This document shows, piece after piece, positions 43,615 through 52,770 of a stretch of DNA of 64,000 nucleotides. Each line of letters opens with the position of its first letter. Positions within the stretch are counted from its first letter, which is position 1. This stretch comes from Streptomyces griseochromogenes (lineage in GTDB: Bacteria > Actinomycetota > Actinomycetes > Streptomycetales > Streptomycetaceae). The notes below the pieces were generated by a model, which saw only the letters and a list, made by a program, of their open reading frames with translations, was not told where the DNA came from and did no database searches. Location: contig NZ_CP016279.1 of the NCBI RefSeq assembly GCF_001542625.1, positions 4,154,001 to 4,218,000 of the forward strand, written 5' to 3'. The translations under genes and the position numbers were made by a program.

Positions 43615-45603
43615 ATGAGTACACACGACATGAGCACTCCGGACGTGAGCATTCCGAGCACGAGGGCGACGGACGCGCTGCCCTCACGGCGCGCCGTGGT
43701 CACGGCGACCGGTGCCTCGGCGCTCTCCGCCGGACTCACCGCCGCTTCCGCCGCGCCCGCGACCGCGCTGAGCCCGGCCACCGCACCTTCGACGGCACCG
43801 GCCGCGGCGCCGCCCGGCACCGATCCCCGCGCGTACACCACGGTCGCCCGCGCCATCTGTGTCTACGACGAGCACGACAGACCCCTCGTACCGGCCTACC
43901 TGAAGGTCATCGAGAACGGTCTGCCCGCCAGCCGGGCCAAGGCGACCAAGAAGGTCCTGATCGTCGGGGCCGGACCGGCCGGTCTGCTCGCCGCCGACCT
44001 GCTCCACCGGGCAGGCCACGAGGTCGTGGTGATCGAGGCCAACGGCAACCGCGTCGGCGGGCGTATCAAGACGTTCCGCAAGGGCGGTCACGAGAACGGG
44101 GAGCAGCCCTTCGCCGACCCCCGGCAGTACGCCGAGGCCGGGGCCATGCGGCTGCCCGACAGCCACCCCCTGCTCATGGCGCTGATCAAAAAGCTCGGCC
44201 TCCCGCTCCAGGAGTTCTACCTGGTGGACGTGGAGGTCGAGAACCCGACGAAGAAGGCCAACCGCGCCTGGATCCACGTCAACGGCGTTCACATGCGCCG
44301 GGCCGACTACGAGAAGAACCCCGAGAAGATCAACGACACCTTCGGTGTCACGGGCCCCGACCGCACGAAGACCGCGTCCGCCATCCTCGCCGACGCCCTC
44401 GAACCCGCACACCGGCTCATCCGCGGCAAGGAGGGCACGGCCCTCGTCGACGGATGGGCCGAGGTCCTCAAGCGGTACGGCCACTGGTCCATGTACCGGT
44501 ACCTCACCGAGGTCGCCGGACTCGACACCAGGACCATCGACCTCGTCGGCACCGTCCAGAACCTGACCTCACGCCTGCACCTCTCCTTCACGCACAGCTT
44601 CCTGTCCGCCGCGCTGATCGACCCCAAGACCAAGTTCTGGGAGATCAAGGGCGGCACCGCGCTGTTCGCCGACGCGCTGTACGCGCGGGTGAAGGGGAAG
44701 GTACGGCTCGACAGGCGCGCCGTACGTGTCGAACGGCGCGCCGGCAAGGTCTGGGTGCACACCGTCTCCGAGGACTGCCGGACCGGCGAGGGCGGGGTCA
44801 CGGAGGTCTTCGACGGCGACGAGGCGATCATCACCGTCCCCTTCTCCGGACTGCGCCACGTGACCTTCGACCCTCCGCTCGGCTACGGCAAGCGCCGGGC
44901 CGTCACGGAACTGCACTACGACGCCGCGACCAAGGTGCTGCTGGAGTTCTCCCGGCGCTGGTGGGAGTTCACGGAGGCGCAGTGGAAGGAGGCGCTGAAC
45001 TCCATCGAGGACAACCTCTACGACAAGTACGGCAAGGGCTCGGTCCCACCGGGCCGGTACCTCGGCGCCCACAAGTCCGTGAAGGACCTGGGGGTGACGA
45101 TCCCCGACGAACTCAAGAAGTGCTTCGCCGCGTTCCGGTCCGTCACGGGCGACCCGGCCGCCACCCACATCCGTGGCGGCGGCAACGTGAGCGACAACGC
45201 CAACCGCTTCATGTACTTCGAGCACGCGCACCCTCTGGAGGGCAGCGACGGAGGCATCGTGCTCGCCTCCTACAGCTGGTCCGACGACGCCCTCAAGTGG
45301 GATGCCTTCGCCGACGACGAGCGGTACCTGCGCGCTCTCGCCGGAGTGCAGGCCGTCTTCGGCCGCCGATGCGAGGTCTTCTTCACCGACAAGTGCAAGA
45401 CCCAGTCGTGGATGCGCGACCACTACGCCTACGGTGAGGCCTCCGTGCTCCTCCCCGGCCAGCACACGGAACTGTTCCCCGACGTCCCCGCATCCGAGGG
45501 GCCGCTGCATTTCGCGGGGGACCACACGTCCATCAAACCCGCCTGGATCGAAGGCGCACTCGAGTCCGCCGTCCGGACGGCCTTGCTGGTCCACACGGGC
45601 TGA
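43615..45603 (+). CDS. Tat-exported L-amino-acid oxidase (flavin amine oxidase family)
   Basis: 662 aa from ATG 43615; a downstream ATG at 43630 is possible. Tat signal: [19 protein letters not shown] followed by an Ala/Pro-rich stretch. FAD-binding motif [18 protein letters not shown], then [15 protein letters not shown]; closing motif [20 protein letters not shown]. The flavoprotein core, with [17 protein letters not shown] and [18 protein letters not shown], closely matches streptomycete L-glutamate oxidase and related L-amino-acid oxidases, which release ammonia, H2O2 and a keto acid outside the cell. Substrate specificity is inferred. A hairpin terminator follows. Confidence 0.88.
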   Translation: MSTHDMSTPDVSIPSTRATDALPSRRAVVTATGASALSAGLTAASAAPATALSPATAPSTAPAAAPPGTDPRAYTTVARAICVYDEHDRPLVPAYLKVIENGLPASRAKATKKVLIVGAGPAGLLAADLLHRAGHEVVVIEANGNRVGGRIKTFRKGGHENGEQPFADPRQYAEAGAMRLPDSHPLLMALIKKLGLPLQEFYLVDVEVENPTKKANRAWIHVNGVHMRRADYEKNPEKINDTFGVTGPDRTKTASAILADALEPAHRLIRGKEGTALVDGWAEVLKRYGHWSMYRYLTEVAGLDTRTIDLVGTVQNLTSRLHLSFTHSFLSAALIDPKTKFWEIKGGTALFADALYARVKGKVRLDRRAVRVERRAGKVWVHTVSEDCRTGEGGVTEVFDGDEAIITVPFSGLRHVTFDPPLGYGKRRAVTELHYDAATKVLLEFSRRWWEFTEAQWKEALNSIEDNLYDKYGKGSVPPGRYLGAHKSVKDLGVTIPDELKKCFAAFRSVTGDPAATHIRGGGNVSDNANRFMYFEHAHPLEGSDGGIVLASYSWSDDALKWDAFADDERYLRALAGVQAVFGRRCEVFFTDKCKTQSWMRDHYAYGEASVLLPGQHTELFPDVPASEGPLHFAGDHTSIKPAWIEGALESAVRTALLVHTG

Positions 45604-45739
45604 CCGGGGGCAGGGCGGTCATACGGCGCGCTGTTCGCAGCGCCGACCGGAGCAGGCAGAAGGACGCCTGCAGACCCGCCGCGGAAACGGGCCCCCGCCG
45701 CCGGGCGGGGGCCCGGCCCAGCGCCGCACGGGCCGAGAA

Positions 45740-45770
45740 GGTCCAGGTCAGCCGAGAGCTGACCTGGACC
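45740..45770. terminator. 13-bp perfect terminator between convergent genes
   Basis: GGTCCAGGTCAGC (45740-45752) pairs perfectly with GCTGACCTGGACC around CGAGA, between the oxidase gene (ends 45603) and the NTF2-like gene on the opposite strand (ends 45787). Confidence 0.85.
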
Positions 45771-45786
45771 CTCGCGACCTTCCTCG

Positions 45787-46146
45787 CTACTCGTCCCATG
45801 CCTGGACCAGGATCTGTTCGACGATCTTGCCGTCCCGCAGCGTGATCATCGACTCGGCGAGGACACGGGTCCCGTCCGCGTACCGGCAGGACTCGCTGTA
45901 GGCCGCGTGGTCGCCCTGGACGACGCACCGGTCCAGCTTGTGCGTCATGTCGCGGCTGTAGACGTCGTCGAGCATCTGCCGTATCTCGCTGCGGCCGTGC
46001 AGGACCTTGGGGTGGCTCGGCTGGGTGTTGCGGTCGATGATGCGGACCTCCGCGTCATCCGTGTAGAGCGACAGGAGGGTGTCTCCGGTGCTCCCTTCGA
46101 TGCCCCGGCGCAGGGTCTCGGTGTCGAAGGCCGTCGCGGTGCCCAT
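45787..46146 (-). CDS. NTF2-like (SnoaL) fold protein
   Basis: 119 aa from ATG 46146, preceded by AAGGAGG. A SnoaL/NTF2 cone fold: LSLYTDDAEVRIIDRNTQPS, RSEIRQMLDDVYSRDMTHKL, and a final sheet GTRVLAESMITLRDGKIVEQILVQAW, of the length typical for these. Members bind small hydrophobic ligands, or act as cyclases or hydratases; no catalytic residues are certain. Isolated gene, divergent from a small secreted protein; the upstream region (46147-46320) must hold both promoters. Confidence 0.8.
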   Translation of the reverse strand: MGTATAFDTETLRRGIEGSTGDTLLSLYTDDAEVRIIDRNTQPSHPKVLHGRSEIRQMLDDVYSRDMTHKLDRCVVQGDHAAYSESCRYADGTRVLAESMITLRDGKIVEQILVQAWDE

Positions 46147-46320
46147 GGTGTGACCTCCTTCGGGCGCCCGCGGCCCGGCGGGGAGCGGACCTCGCGGGCC
46201 CCACCTTCGAGACTCCTCCGCCCACGCGGGCACGGCAAGCGCAGCCGGTGTGCTCCGCCTGACGAGTGAGCGCCGCCGGGCGCCCGTGTCCGACCGGTGT
46301 CCGCGACCGTTGCTGAAGGC

Positions 46321-46626
46321 ATGATCTCAACACGACGTATCGTCGCCACCGTCGGCCTGGCCGTCGGGGTCACGGGTCTCGCCGCACCGCTCGCGAACGC
46401 GGCCGGGGCGGGCACACCGCACACCGGGCAGATCAACCCGATGGCCGCGCCGGACCCGCACGCCATCCGGGACATCCCCGCGCAGCGCAAGTCCCGGTCC
46501 CCGCGGGTCGCGGTGCAGACGCGTGCGCTGGACCAGCTCGAGAACCTGGACCGGCTGAACGGACCGAACCAGCTCACCGGCCGCGCCGCCCCCGTGGCCG
46601 GTCTGCTGCCCGCCGTCGAGGCCTGA
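46321..46626 (+). CDS. Small secreted protein of unknown function
   Basis: 101 aa from ATG 46321 (MISTRRIVATVGLAVGVTGL); an upstream GTG at 46297 is possible. A clear signal peptide ends near LANAAGAG. The mature part, about 68 residues, is polar, with Pro, Gln and basic residues and no cysteines (HTGQINPMAAPDPHAIRD; RALDQLENLDRLNG). It is not a recognised chaplin or rodlin. A terminator hairpin follows. Confidence 0.65.
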   Translation: MISTRRIVATVGLAVGVTGLAAPLANAAGAGTPHTGQINPMAAPDPHAIRDIPAQRKSRSPRVAVQTRALDQLENLDRLNGPNQLTGRAAPVAGLLPAVEA

Positions 46627-46641
46627 TCCGCCCGAAGAAGC

Positions 46642-46670
46642 CGAGGGCCGTCCCCGCCGGACGGCCCTCG
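46642..46670 (+). terminator. 12-bp perfect terminator
   Basis: CGAGGGCCGTCC pairs with GGACGGCCCTCG around CCGCC, 15 bases after the stop of the small secreted protein. Confidence 0.82.
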
Positions 46671-46809
46671 CCGCTGTCCTCGGGCGCCTTGACGGCCGCG
46701 GGAGCACCGCGGCCGGAAAGATCCACGATCACCGCCGTGCTCCGTGCCGCCGCGATCGCTCGCGCGTAGGGTCGGCACCGAAGGCATATCGAGGAAAAGA
46801 GGCCAGGCC

Positions 46810-47898
46810 ATGGCGCAGGAAGTCCGCGGCGTGATCGCACCGGGGAAGGACGAACCCGTACGGGTCGAGACGATCGTGGTGCCGGACCCGGGGCCCGGCG
46901 AAGCCGTCGTACGCGTCCAGGCCTGCGGCGTCTGCCACACCGATCTGCACTACAAACAGGGCGGAATCTCGGACGAGTTCCCCTTCCTGCTCGGCCACGA
47001 GGCCGCCGGCGTCGTGGAGTCGGTCGGCGAAGGCGTCACCGACGTGGCACCCGGCGACTTCGTCGTCCTCAACTGGCGGGCCGTGTGCGGGAATTGCCGG
47101 GCCTGTCTGCGCGGCCGCCCCTGGTACTGCTTCAACACCCACAACGCGAAGCAGAAGATGACCCTCGCCGCCACCGGGCAGGAACTCTCCCCGGCGCTCG
47201 GCATCGGCGCCTTCGCCGAGAAGACGCTGGTCGCGTCCGGACAGTGCACCAAGGTCGACCCCGCCGTCTCCCCGGCCGTGGCCGGACTGCTCGGCTGCGG
47301 CGTGATGGCCGGCATCGGCGCCGCGATCAACACCGGCAACGTCGGCCGGGGCGACTCGGTCGCCGTCATCGGCTGCGGCGGTGTCGGCGGCGCGGCCGTC
47401 GCCGGATCGCACCTCGCCGGAGCGGCGAAGATCATCGCCGTGGACATCGACGACCGCAAGCTGGACACGGCCCGCACACTGGGCGCCACCCACACCGTCA
47501 ACTCCGCGCGGACCGACCCCGTCGAGGCCGTCCGCGAGCTGACCGGCGGCTTCGGCGCCGACGTCGTCATCGAGGCGGTCGGCCGCCCCGAGACCTACAA
47601 GCAGGCCTTCTACGCCCGCGACCTGGCCGGCACGGTCGTCCTCGTCGGCGTCCCCACCCCCGAGATGAAACTCGAACTGCCCCTGCTGGACGTCTTCGGC
47701 CGCGGCGGCGCGCTCAAGTCCAGCTGGTACGGCGACTGCCTGCCCACCCGCGACTTCCCGATGCTGATCGACCTGCACCTGCAAGGCCGCCTGCCGCTGG
47801 ACGCCTTCGTCACCGAGACGGTCCAACTGGACGAGGTGGAGAAGGCGTTCGAGCGGATGCACCAGGGCGACGTGCTGCGCTCGGTGGTGGTGCTCTGA
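46810..47898 (+). CDS. mscR: S-(hydroxymethyl)mycothiol dehydrogenase
   Basis: 362 aa, ATG 46810 after AGGAAAAGAGG. Zinc-dependent class III-like dehydrogenase: catalytic ligands in [14 protein letters not shown] and GHEAAG, structural zinc region [15 protein letters not shown], Rossmann [16 protein letters not shown]. The sequence and length match the actinobacterial mycothiol-dependent formaldehyde dehydrogenase (MscR, AdhE2) rather than glutathione enzymes, fitting organisms that make mycothiol. It oxidises S-hydroxymethylmycothiol and reduces S-nitrosomycothiol. It overlaps the next gene by one base (TGATG), forming an operon with a metallo-beta-lactamase-fold hydrolase. Confidence 0.9.
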   Translation: MAQEVRGVIAPGKDEPVRVETIVVPDPGPGEAVVRVQACGVCHTDLHYKQGGISDEFPFLLGHEAAGVVESVGEGVTDVAPGDFVVLNWRAVCGNCRACLRGRPWYCFNTHNAKQKMTLAATGQELSPALGIGAFAEKTLVASGQCTKVDPAVSPAVAGLLGCGVMAGIGAAINTGNVGRGDSVAVIGCGGVGGAAVAGSHLAGAAKIIAVDIDDRKLDTARTLGATHTVNSARTDPVEAVRELTGGFGADVVIEAVGRPETYKQAFYARDLAGTVVLVGVPTPEMKLELPLLDVFGRGGALKSSWYGDCLPTRDFPMLIDLHLQGRLPLDAFVTETVQLDEVEKAFERMHQGDVLRSVVVL

Positions 47899-48527
47899 TG
47901 ACCACGCGCATCGAACGCCTCGTCACCTCCGGCCAGTTCACCCTGGACGGCGGCACCTGGGACGTCGAGAACAACGTGTGGATCGTCGGTGACGAACGCG
48001 AAGTGATCGTCATCGACGCCGCCCACGACGCCGAGGCCATCGCCGAGGCGGTGGACGACCGCCGGCTGACCGCCATCGTGTGCACCCACGCCCACAACGA
48101 CCACATCGACGCCGCCCCCGCCCTCGCGGACCTGACCGGCGCCACGATCTGGCTGCACCCCGACGATCTGCCGCTGTGGAAGCTGACCCATCCGGACCGC
48201 GATCCCGACCGTCACCTGGCCGACGGCCAGGTACTGGAGACCGCAGGCGCCGACCTGACCGTCCTGCACACCCCCGGTCACGCGCCCGGCGCGGTCTGTC
48301 TGTACGACCCTGGCCTCGGCGTCGTCTTCACCGGTGACACCCTCTTCAACGGCGGCCCCGGCGCCACGGGACGCTCGTACTCCCACTTCCCGACGATCAT
48401 CACGTCCATCCGTGAACGGCTGCTCACCCTCCCGCCGGAGACCAAGGTCCTGACCGGACACGGCGAGTCGACCACCATCGGCGCCGAGGCACCCCATCTG
48501 GAGGAGTGGATCAACCGCGGGCACTGA
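47898..48527 (+). CDS. Metallo-beta-lactamase-fold hydrolase partner of MscR
   Basis: 209 aa, ATG 47898 overlapping the mscR stop. Metal-binding motif TCTHAHNDHIDAAP-like (VCTHAHNDHID), LHTPGHAPGAVCLY, FTGDTLF and TGHGESTTIG supply the HxHxDH and later His/Asp ligands of a dinuclear site. The pairing with mscR suggests hydrolysis of S-formylmycothiol to formate and mycothiol, completing formaldehyde oxidation. This role is inferred from context. A weak 6-bp hairpin follows at 48538-48555. Confidence 0.85.
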   Translation: MTTRIERLVTSGQFTLDGGTWDVENNVWIVGDEREVIVIDAAHDAEAIAEAVDDRRLTAIVCTHAHNDHIDAAPALADLTGATIWLHPDDLPLWKLTHPDRDPDRHLADGQVLETAGADLTVLHTPGHAPGAVCLYDPGLGVVFTGDTLFNGGPGATGRSYSHFPTIITSIRERLLTLPPETKVLTGHGESTTIGAEAPHLEEWINRGH

Positions 48528-48537
48528 CCCGAGGCCC

Positions 48538-48555
48538 CCGGACAAGTTCGTCCGG
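48538..48555 (+). terminator. Weak hairpin after the MscR operon
   Basis: CCGGAC pairs with GTCCGG around AAGTTC, 11 bases past the hydrolase stop. A short stem, so efficiency may be partial. Confidence 0.45.
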
Positions 48556-48694
48556 CTGTGTCCGGGCTCGCCGGTGCGGTCGTGCGGAAGTTCGTGATCC
48601 ACCTCCCGCTGCGCCGCCAAAGGTGACAGAAGATGTCCGGCTTTCCCGCCACCCTGGACCACGACAGCCGTCGTACGGGTACAGGAGGCCGGAC

Positions 48695-49114
48695 ATGTCA
48701 CAGGCACTGCAGGGCGAGGTCGCGCTGGTCGCCGGGGCGACCCGGGGCACGGGACGGGGCATCGCCGTGGAACTCGGCCCGCGCGGCGCCACCGCCGTCG
48801 CACTCACCCCCGGCCGGCTGCGCTCGGAGATCATGCTCGACGCCTTCGGCGTACACGAGGACAACCGGCGCGACGCGCTCGACCGCGAACCGCACTTCGC
48901 CGTCTCCGAGACCCCGCGCTTCGTCGGCCGCGCCGTGGCCGCCCTCGCGGCCGACCCCGGTGTGGCCCGCCACAACGGGCAGTCCCTCTCCAGCGGCGGG
49001 CTCGCCCAGGTGTACGGCTTCACCGACCTCGACGGCAGCAGGCCGGACGCCTGGCGGTACCTGGTCGAGGTACAGGACGCGGGCAAACCTGCGGACGTGA
49101 CCGGATACCGGTGA
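48695..49114 (+). pseudogene. Short-chain dehydrogenase with an internal in-frame deletion
   Basis: 139 aa from ATG 48695 after AGGAGG. The N terminus is the SDR cofactor motif VALVAGATRGTGRGIAVEL. It then jumps within a few residues (GATAVALTPGRLRSE) into what is the C-terminal part of full-length relatives (ALTPG, SETPRFVGRAVAAL, NGQSLSSGGLAQVYGFTDLD). About 150 residues in between, including the catalytic Ser and the YxxxK, are missing without any frame shift. The remaining protein cannot be a working dehydrogenase. Ends 1 base before a convergent gene. Confidence 0.8.
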
Positions 49115-49115
49115 C

Positions 49116-49649
49116 TTACGGCTGCGGCACCGGCAGCCCCCAGCGCGCCGAGTGGCCGGGAGGCAGCTCCAGATCCTCCCGCACGGCCGCGTAGTACGCC
49201 TCGCGGCCGGCCCGCTGCCGATCCAGCAGGGCCTGCCAGGCTCCGGGCTCGCGGCGTTCCTCCCGCAGGAACCGCTCCATCTCCATCACCACGACGACCC
49301 ACTGCCGGGCCTTCTCCACCACCTCCCGGCTGCCCAGCAGCAACAGGGCCTCCCCGGACGGGTCGCGGGCGTCGGCCGCCTCGGCCAGCAGCTGAGCCGC
49401 CTCCTCGGGCGCCAGCGGGTGCGGATGCGGGTCGTTGCCGAAATGCGCGGCGATCCGGTACGTCAGGGTGACCGACTTCTTCAGGGCGCGCGCGTAGTCG
49501 GCGTACACGGTCAGCCGCCGTTCTTCCCAGCGCGCCGCCTGCTCCCGCCGGAACCGGGCCTGATCACCCCGGACGACCGCCAGATACGAGCCGAGCGCGC
49601 CGATCACGACGCCGATGAGCGCAGGGAGTTGTTGTATGAACGCCGACAT
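49116..49649 (-). CDS. Membrane protein with a cytoplasmic helical domain
   Basis: 177 aa. One N-terminal transmembrane segment (LPALIGVVIGALGSYLAVV), then a long charged cytoplasmic part, mostly helical (ARFRREQAARWEERRLTVY, YADYARALKKSVTLTYRI, a short EEAAQLLAEAADARD stretch). No recognised catalytic motif. The layout is like other actinobacterial single-TM hypothetical proteins. Convergent with the SDR remnant, 1 base away. Confidence 0.75.
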   Translation of the reverse strand: MSAFIQQLPALIGVVIGALGSYLAVVRGDQARFRREQAARWEERRLTVYADYARALKKSVTLTYRIAAHFGNDPHPHPLAPEEAAQLLAEAADARDPSGEALLLLGSREVVEKARQWVVVVMEMERFLREERREPGAWQALLDRQRAGREAYYAAVREDLELPPGHSARWGLPVPQP

Positions 49650-49748
49650 GTGCGTACGTTATCCGCCGCGTTGACCGTCCGGCCCGTACGGTCGCCGTCC
49701 TGACGGGTCCCAAGTTCCCTGCGCCCCCGCGGCAGCGGCCCTGAGCCG

Positions 49749-51137
49749 TCAGGCCGAGGCCGCCGCCAGCACCTCCAGGACCCGCCGGGTATCGGTCTCG
49801 GTCGTACGCCAGTTGCTGAACGCGGCCCGCAGCGCGGGCACCCCGCCGTACACCGTCGGCGTCACATATGTCTCCCCGGAGTCGGCGACCGCCCTCTCCA
49901 GCGCGTCCACCCGCTCGGGCGAGGGATCCTGGGCGAGCGTGAAGCAGACGACGTTCAGCCGGACGGGGGCCAGCAGGCGCAGTCCCGGCACGGCGTCGAT
50001 GCCTTCGCCCAGGCGGCGCGCGAGGGCCACGTTCCGCTCGACGATCTCGCGGTGCCCGGCCCGGCCGTAGGCCACCAGCGAGAACCAGGCGGGCAGGGCG
50101 CGCAGCCGCCGGGAGTTCTCCGGGGTGAGATGCAGGAAGTCGGGCTCGCCGGTGGGCGGGCCCAGGTACGGCGAGGCGTTGTGGAACACCGCCACCTGCA
50201 GGTCACGGCGGCGGGTGAACTGGACCGCCGCGTCGTAGGGCACGTTGAGCCACTTGTGCAGGTCCACGCAGACCGAGTCGGCCGCGTCGAGTCCGTCGAC
50301 CAGCGCCGCGTACTCGGGACAGAGGGCGGCGAAGCCGCCGAACGCGGCGTCCACATGCAGCCAGAAGTCGTACCGCTCCTTCAGGGCGGCGATCGCCCGC
50401 AGATCGTCGAAGTCGACGGTGTTCACCGTGCCCGCGTTCGCGACGACGATCGCGGGCCGTCCGCCGAGCTCCGCCAGCGCCGTCTCCAGCGCGGTCACGT
50501 CCACGGCCTCCCGGTTGCCCGGCAGCAGCGGCACCCGCCGCAGCCGGTCCCGGCCGATGCCCAGTACGGACAGGGCTTTGGCCACGCTGGAGTGCGGGCT
50601 GCCGGAGAGCACGTCGACCGGGCCGAGCGCGGCGGCGCCTGCGCGGGAGACGTCCACCCCGAGCCGCTCGCCGAGCCACTCACGGGCGATCGCGAGGCCG
50701 ACCGTGTTGGACGCGGTCGCCCCGGTCACGAACGCGCCGCTGTGCGCCTCGCCCAGACCGAACAGCTCGCGCAGCCACGCGACGGTCTCCCGCTCCAGCT
50801 CCGCCGCCCAGGAGCCGCCCGCCCCCGAGAGGTTCTGGTCGAACGCGGACGTCAGCCAGTCCCCGGCGACCGACGCGGGGGTCGCGCCGCCGGTGACGAA
50901 ACCGAGGTAGCGGGGCCCGGCCGAGCCGGAGAAGCCCGGCGCCCACCGCTCGGCGAACCGTGCGAGGGCGCCCGTGCCGCCCGCTCCCTCGTCCGGGAGG
51001 GGGGCGCGCCCCGGCGCCGGCCCGGGTGCGGCGACCGGCCGTTCGGCCAGGTCCGCCAGCTCACGGGCGGCGACATCACGGGCGGACTGCAGGAGTTCGG
51101 GAAGCCGGGAGAGATCGTCGGCGAGTGTGCGGTGCAT
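49749..51137 (-). CDS. Group II PLP-dependent decarboxylase-like enzyme
   Basis: 462 aa, ATG 51137. AADC/glutamate-decarboxylase fold: FVTGGATPASVAGDWL and FVTGATASNTVGLAIAREW give the PLP phosphate site, LHVDAAFGGFAAL has the Asp-Ala-Ala motif, and CVDLHKWLNVPYDAAVQFT contains the Schiff-base Lys in His-Lys-Trp. Related enzymes decarboxylate aromatic amino acids, Asp, Glu or cysteic acid; some act as aldehyde synthases or aminotransferases. The C terminus is complete. The upstream gene is on the same strand, 92 bases away. Confidence 0.85.
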   Translation of the reverse strand: MHRTLADDLSRLPELLQSARDVAARELADLAERPVAAPGPAPGRAPLPDEGAGGTGALARFAERWAPGFSGSAGPRYLGFVTGGATPASVAGDWLTSAFDQNLSGAGGSWAAELERETVAWLRELFGLGEAHSGAFVTGATASNTVGLAIAREWLGERLGVDVSRAGAAALGPVDVLSGSPHSSVAKALSVLGIGRDRLRRVPLLPGNREAVDVTALETALAELGGRPAIVVANAGTVNTVDFDDLRAIAALKERYDFWLHVDAAFGGFAALCPEYAALVDGLDAADSVCVDLHKWLNVPYDAAVQFTRRRDLQVAVFHNASPYLGPPTGEPDFLHLTPENSRRLRALPAWFSLVAYGRAGHREIVERNVALARRLGEGIDAVPGLRLLAPVRLNVVCFTLAQDPSPERVDALERAVADSGETYVTPTVYGGVPALRAAFSNWRTTETDTRRVLEVLAAASA

Positions 51138-51228
51138 GCGCCGCAGCGTAGGTCCGCGGCAGACCCTCGCGCCCGGTCCACTCGGGGGAAACCGGACCGC
51201 TACGGACCGAGGCTCTCCCGGCCCTTCG

Positions 51229-52032
51229 TCATGCCCTCTCGGCGGTGAGCCTGCCGACGGTCCGGATGACCTGCCGCCGGGTGGCCAGGCGGCGGGCGAG
51301 CGTGGTCATCACCCGGTTCATGCGTCCCGCGATGACGCTGGGCGGCGGGTTCCTGCGGTCCAGGGCGGCCAGCGCGGTGCGGACGACATCGACGGGCGAG
51401 GCGAGCCTCGTCCCTCCGGCGGCCCGCGTGGTGCCCACGACGTCGAAGAACTCGGTCCGGGTGGCGCCGGGGGACAGAGCCAGCACCCGCAGCCCGGTGC
51501 CGCGCGACTCCTCCCACAGCGCCTCGGTCAGGCTCAGTACGAACGCCTTGGTCGCCCCGTAGAGCGCCATGCGCGGGTTGGCCTGGTAGGCGGCCATGCT
51601 CGCCACGTTGACCAGTACCCCGCGCCCCGCCGTACGCAGCCGCTCGATGAACGCGCGGCTGATGTCGGCCACCGCGGTCACGTCCACGGCGATCTCCTGG
51701 CGCAGCCGTGCCGGATCCGCCTGGTGGAACGGGCCGAAGGTGCCGAACCCGGCGTTGTTGATCACGCTCGTGATGTGCAGGCCGAGCAGGTCCACCCGCG
51801 CCGCCAACGCCTGCCCGGGGTTGCCCCCGGCCAGGTCCATCGCCACCACGTGGACCTGGATCCCGTGGTGTGCGCGCAACTCGGCGGCCAACTCCACCAG
51901 TCGTTCCTCGCGCCGGGCGACCAGCACCAGGTCGGAGCCGCGGGCGGCGAGTTGACGGGCGAACTCGGCGCCGAGGCCCGCGCTGGCGCCGGTGATCAGT
52001 GTGGTCTGTCCGTGATAGTCGACGGCTGGCAT
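51229..52032 (-). CDS. Short-chain dehydrogenase/reductase
   Basis: 267 aa, ATG 52032. Cofactor motif TLITGASAGLGAEFARQLA, NNAGFG, catalytic Ser in VNVASMAAYQ and YxxxK in LYGATKAFVLSL, then the PGATRTEF loop. A classical NADP-type reductase of about the usual length; the C-terminal basic region (MNRVMTTLARRLATRR) may touch the membrane. It is divergent from the TetR gene at 52110, and the 29-bp dyad between them points to control by that repressor. Substrate unknown. Confidence 0.88.
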   Translation of the reverse strand: MPAVDYHGQTTLITGASAGLGAEFARQLAARGSDLVLVARREERLVELAAELRAHHGIQVHVVAMDLAGGNPGQALAARVDLLGLHITSVINNAGFGTFGPFHQADPARLRQEIAVDVTAVADISRAFIERLRTAGRGVLVNVASMAAYQANPRMALYGATKAFVLSLTEALWEESRGTGLRVLALSPGATRTEFFDVVGTTRAAGGTRLASPVDVVRTALAALDRRNPPPSVIAGRMNRVMTTLARRLATRRQVIRTVGRLTAERA

Positions 52033-52054
52033 GGTCGTCCTTCTTTCAGTCGCT

Positions 52055-52083
52055 GCCTACCTGGCAGTTAATGCCAGATAGGC
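52055..52083. promoter_or_regulatory. 29-bp dyad operator between SDR and TetR genes
   Basis: GCCTACCTGGCA and TGCCAGATAGGC form a near-perfect dyad (11 of 12 pairs) around GTTAA. It lies 23 bases upstream of the SDR start and 27 bases upstream of the TetR start, so one bound repressor dimer pair could silence both. Confidence 0.75.
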
Positions 52084-52109
52084 GGTCGCTGTCCAGAGGG
52101 GGTAGCCTG

Positions 52110-52700
52110 ATGCCCATGACGACCTTGTGGGACCGTTCACGGCAGGTCGCCGCCCAGGCGATCCTGGACACGGCGGTTCGCCTGTTCGCCGAGCAGGGCT
52201 ACGAGCAGACGACGATCGCGCAGATCGCGCGGGAGGCGGGGATCTCGCAGCGTTCCCTGTTCCGCTACTTCGGCACCAAGGAGGACCTGGTCTGCGGGGA
52301 CCAGGAGGCGCTGGGCCTGCTGCTGAAGCGGACCGTCGAGCAGCAGCCGGCCGAGGTGTCCGTCTGGGATGCCCTGCGCGCCGGATTCGAGGTCGTCCTG
52401 ACCGCCGACCACACTCCGGAGCGGGTGCTGGAGCTGTCCCGCCTCATCTTCGACACCCCGTCGCTGCACGCCCGCTACATCGAGAAGCGGCTGCGCTGGC
52501 AGGCCGAACTCGTCCCGGTCATCCAGGCGCGGCTGGGCACCGGCTCCGGCCCGGCCGTGGACGCGCCTGCCAAAGCGATCGTCGCGACGGTCTTCGCCTG
52601 TGTCGACACGGCGAGCGAGCTCTGGGCCAGAAGCGACGGACGACTCGACCTGGCCGACCTCTACGACCAGTGCCTCGCGGCGGTGCGGGGCCAGGGCTGA
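52110..52700 (+). CDS. TetR-family repressor
   Basis: 196 aa from ATG 52110 (MPMTTLWDRSRQVAAQAIL) after GAGGGGG. HTH: AVRLFAEQGYEQTTIAQIAR, EAGISQRSLFRYFGTKEDLV, a clear TetR signature. The C-terminal all-helical domain (about 60-196) has a possible ligand pocket but no recognised ligand. It is divergent from the SDR gene, with a strong dyad between them. Confidence 0.9.
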   Translation: MPMTTLWDRSRQVAAQAILDTAVRLFAEQGYEQTTIAQIAREAGISQRSLFRYFGTKEDLVCGDQEALGLLLKRTVEQQPAEVSVWDALRAGFEVVLTADHTPERVLELSRLIFDTPSLHARYIEKRLRWQAELVPVIQARLGTGSGPAVDAPAKAIVATVFACVDTASELWARSDGRLDLADLYDQCLAAVRGQG

Positions 52701-52770
52701 GGCGCGCGTCCCGGCACCGCGCGGCCGTTCATCACGCCGGGCCGCACGTCACGTTCGTCGGCCCCGCGGC

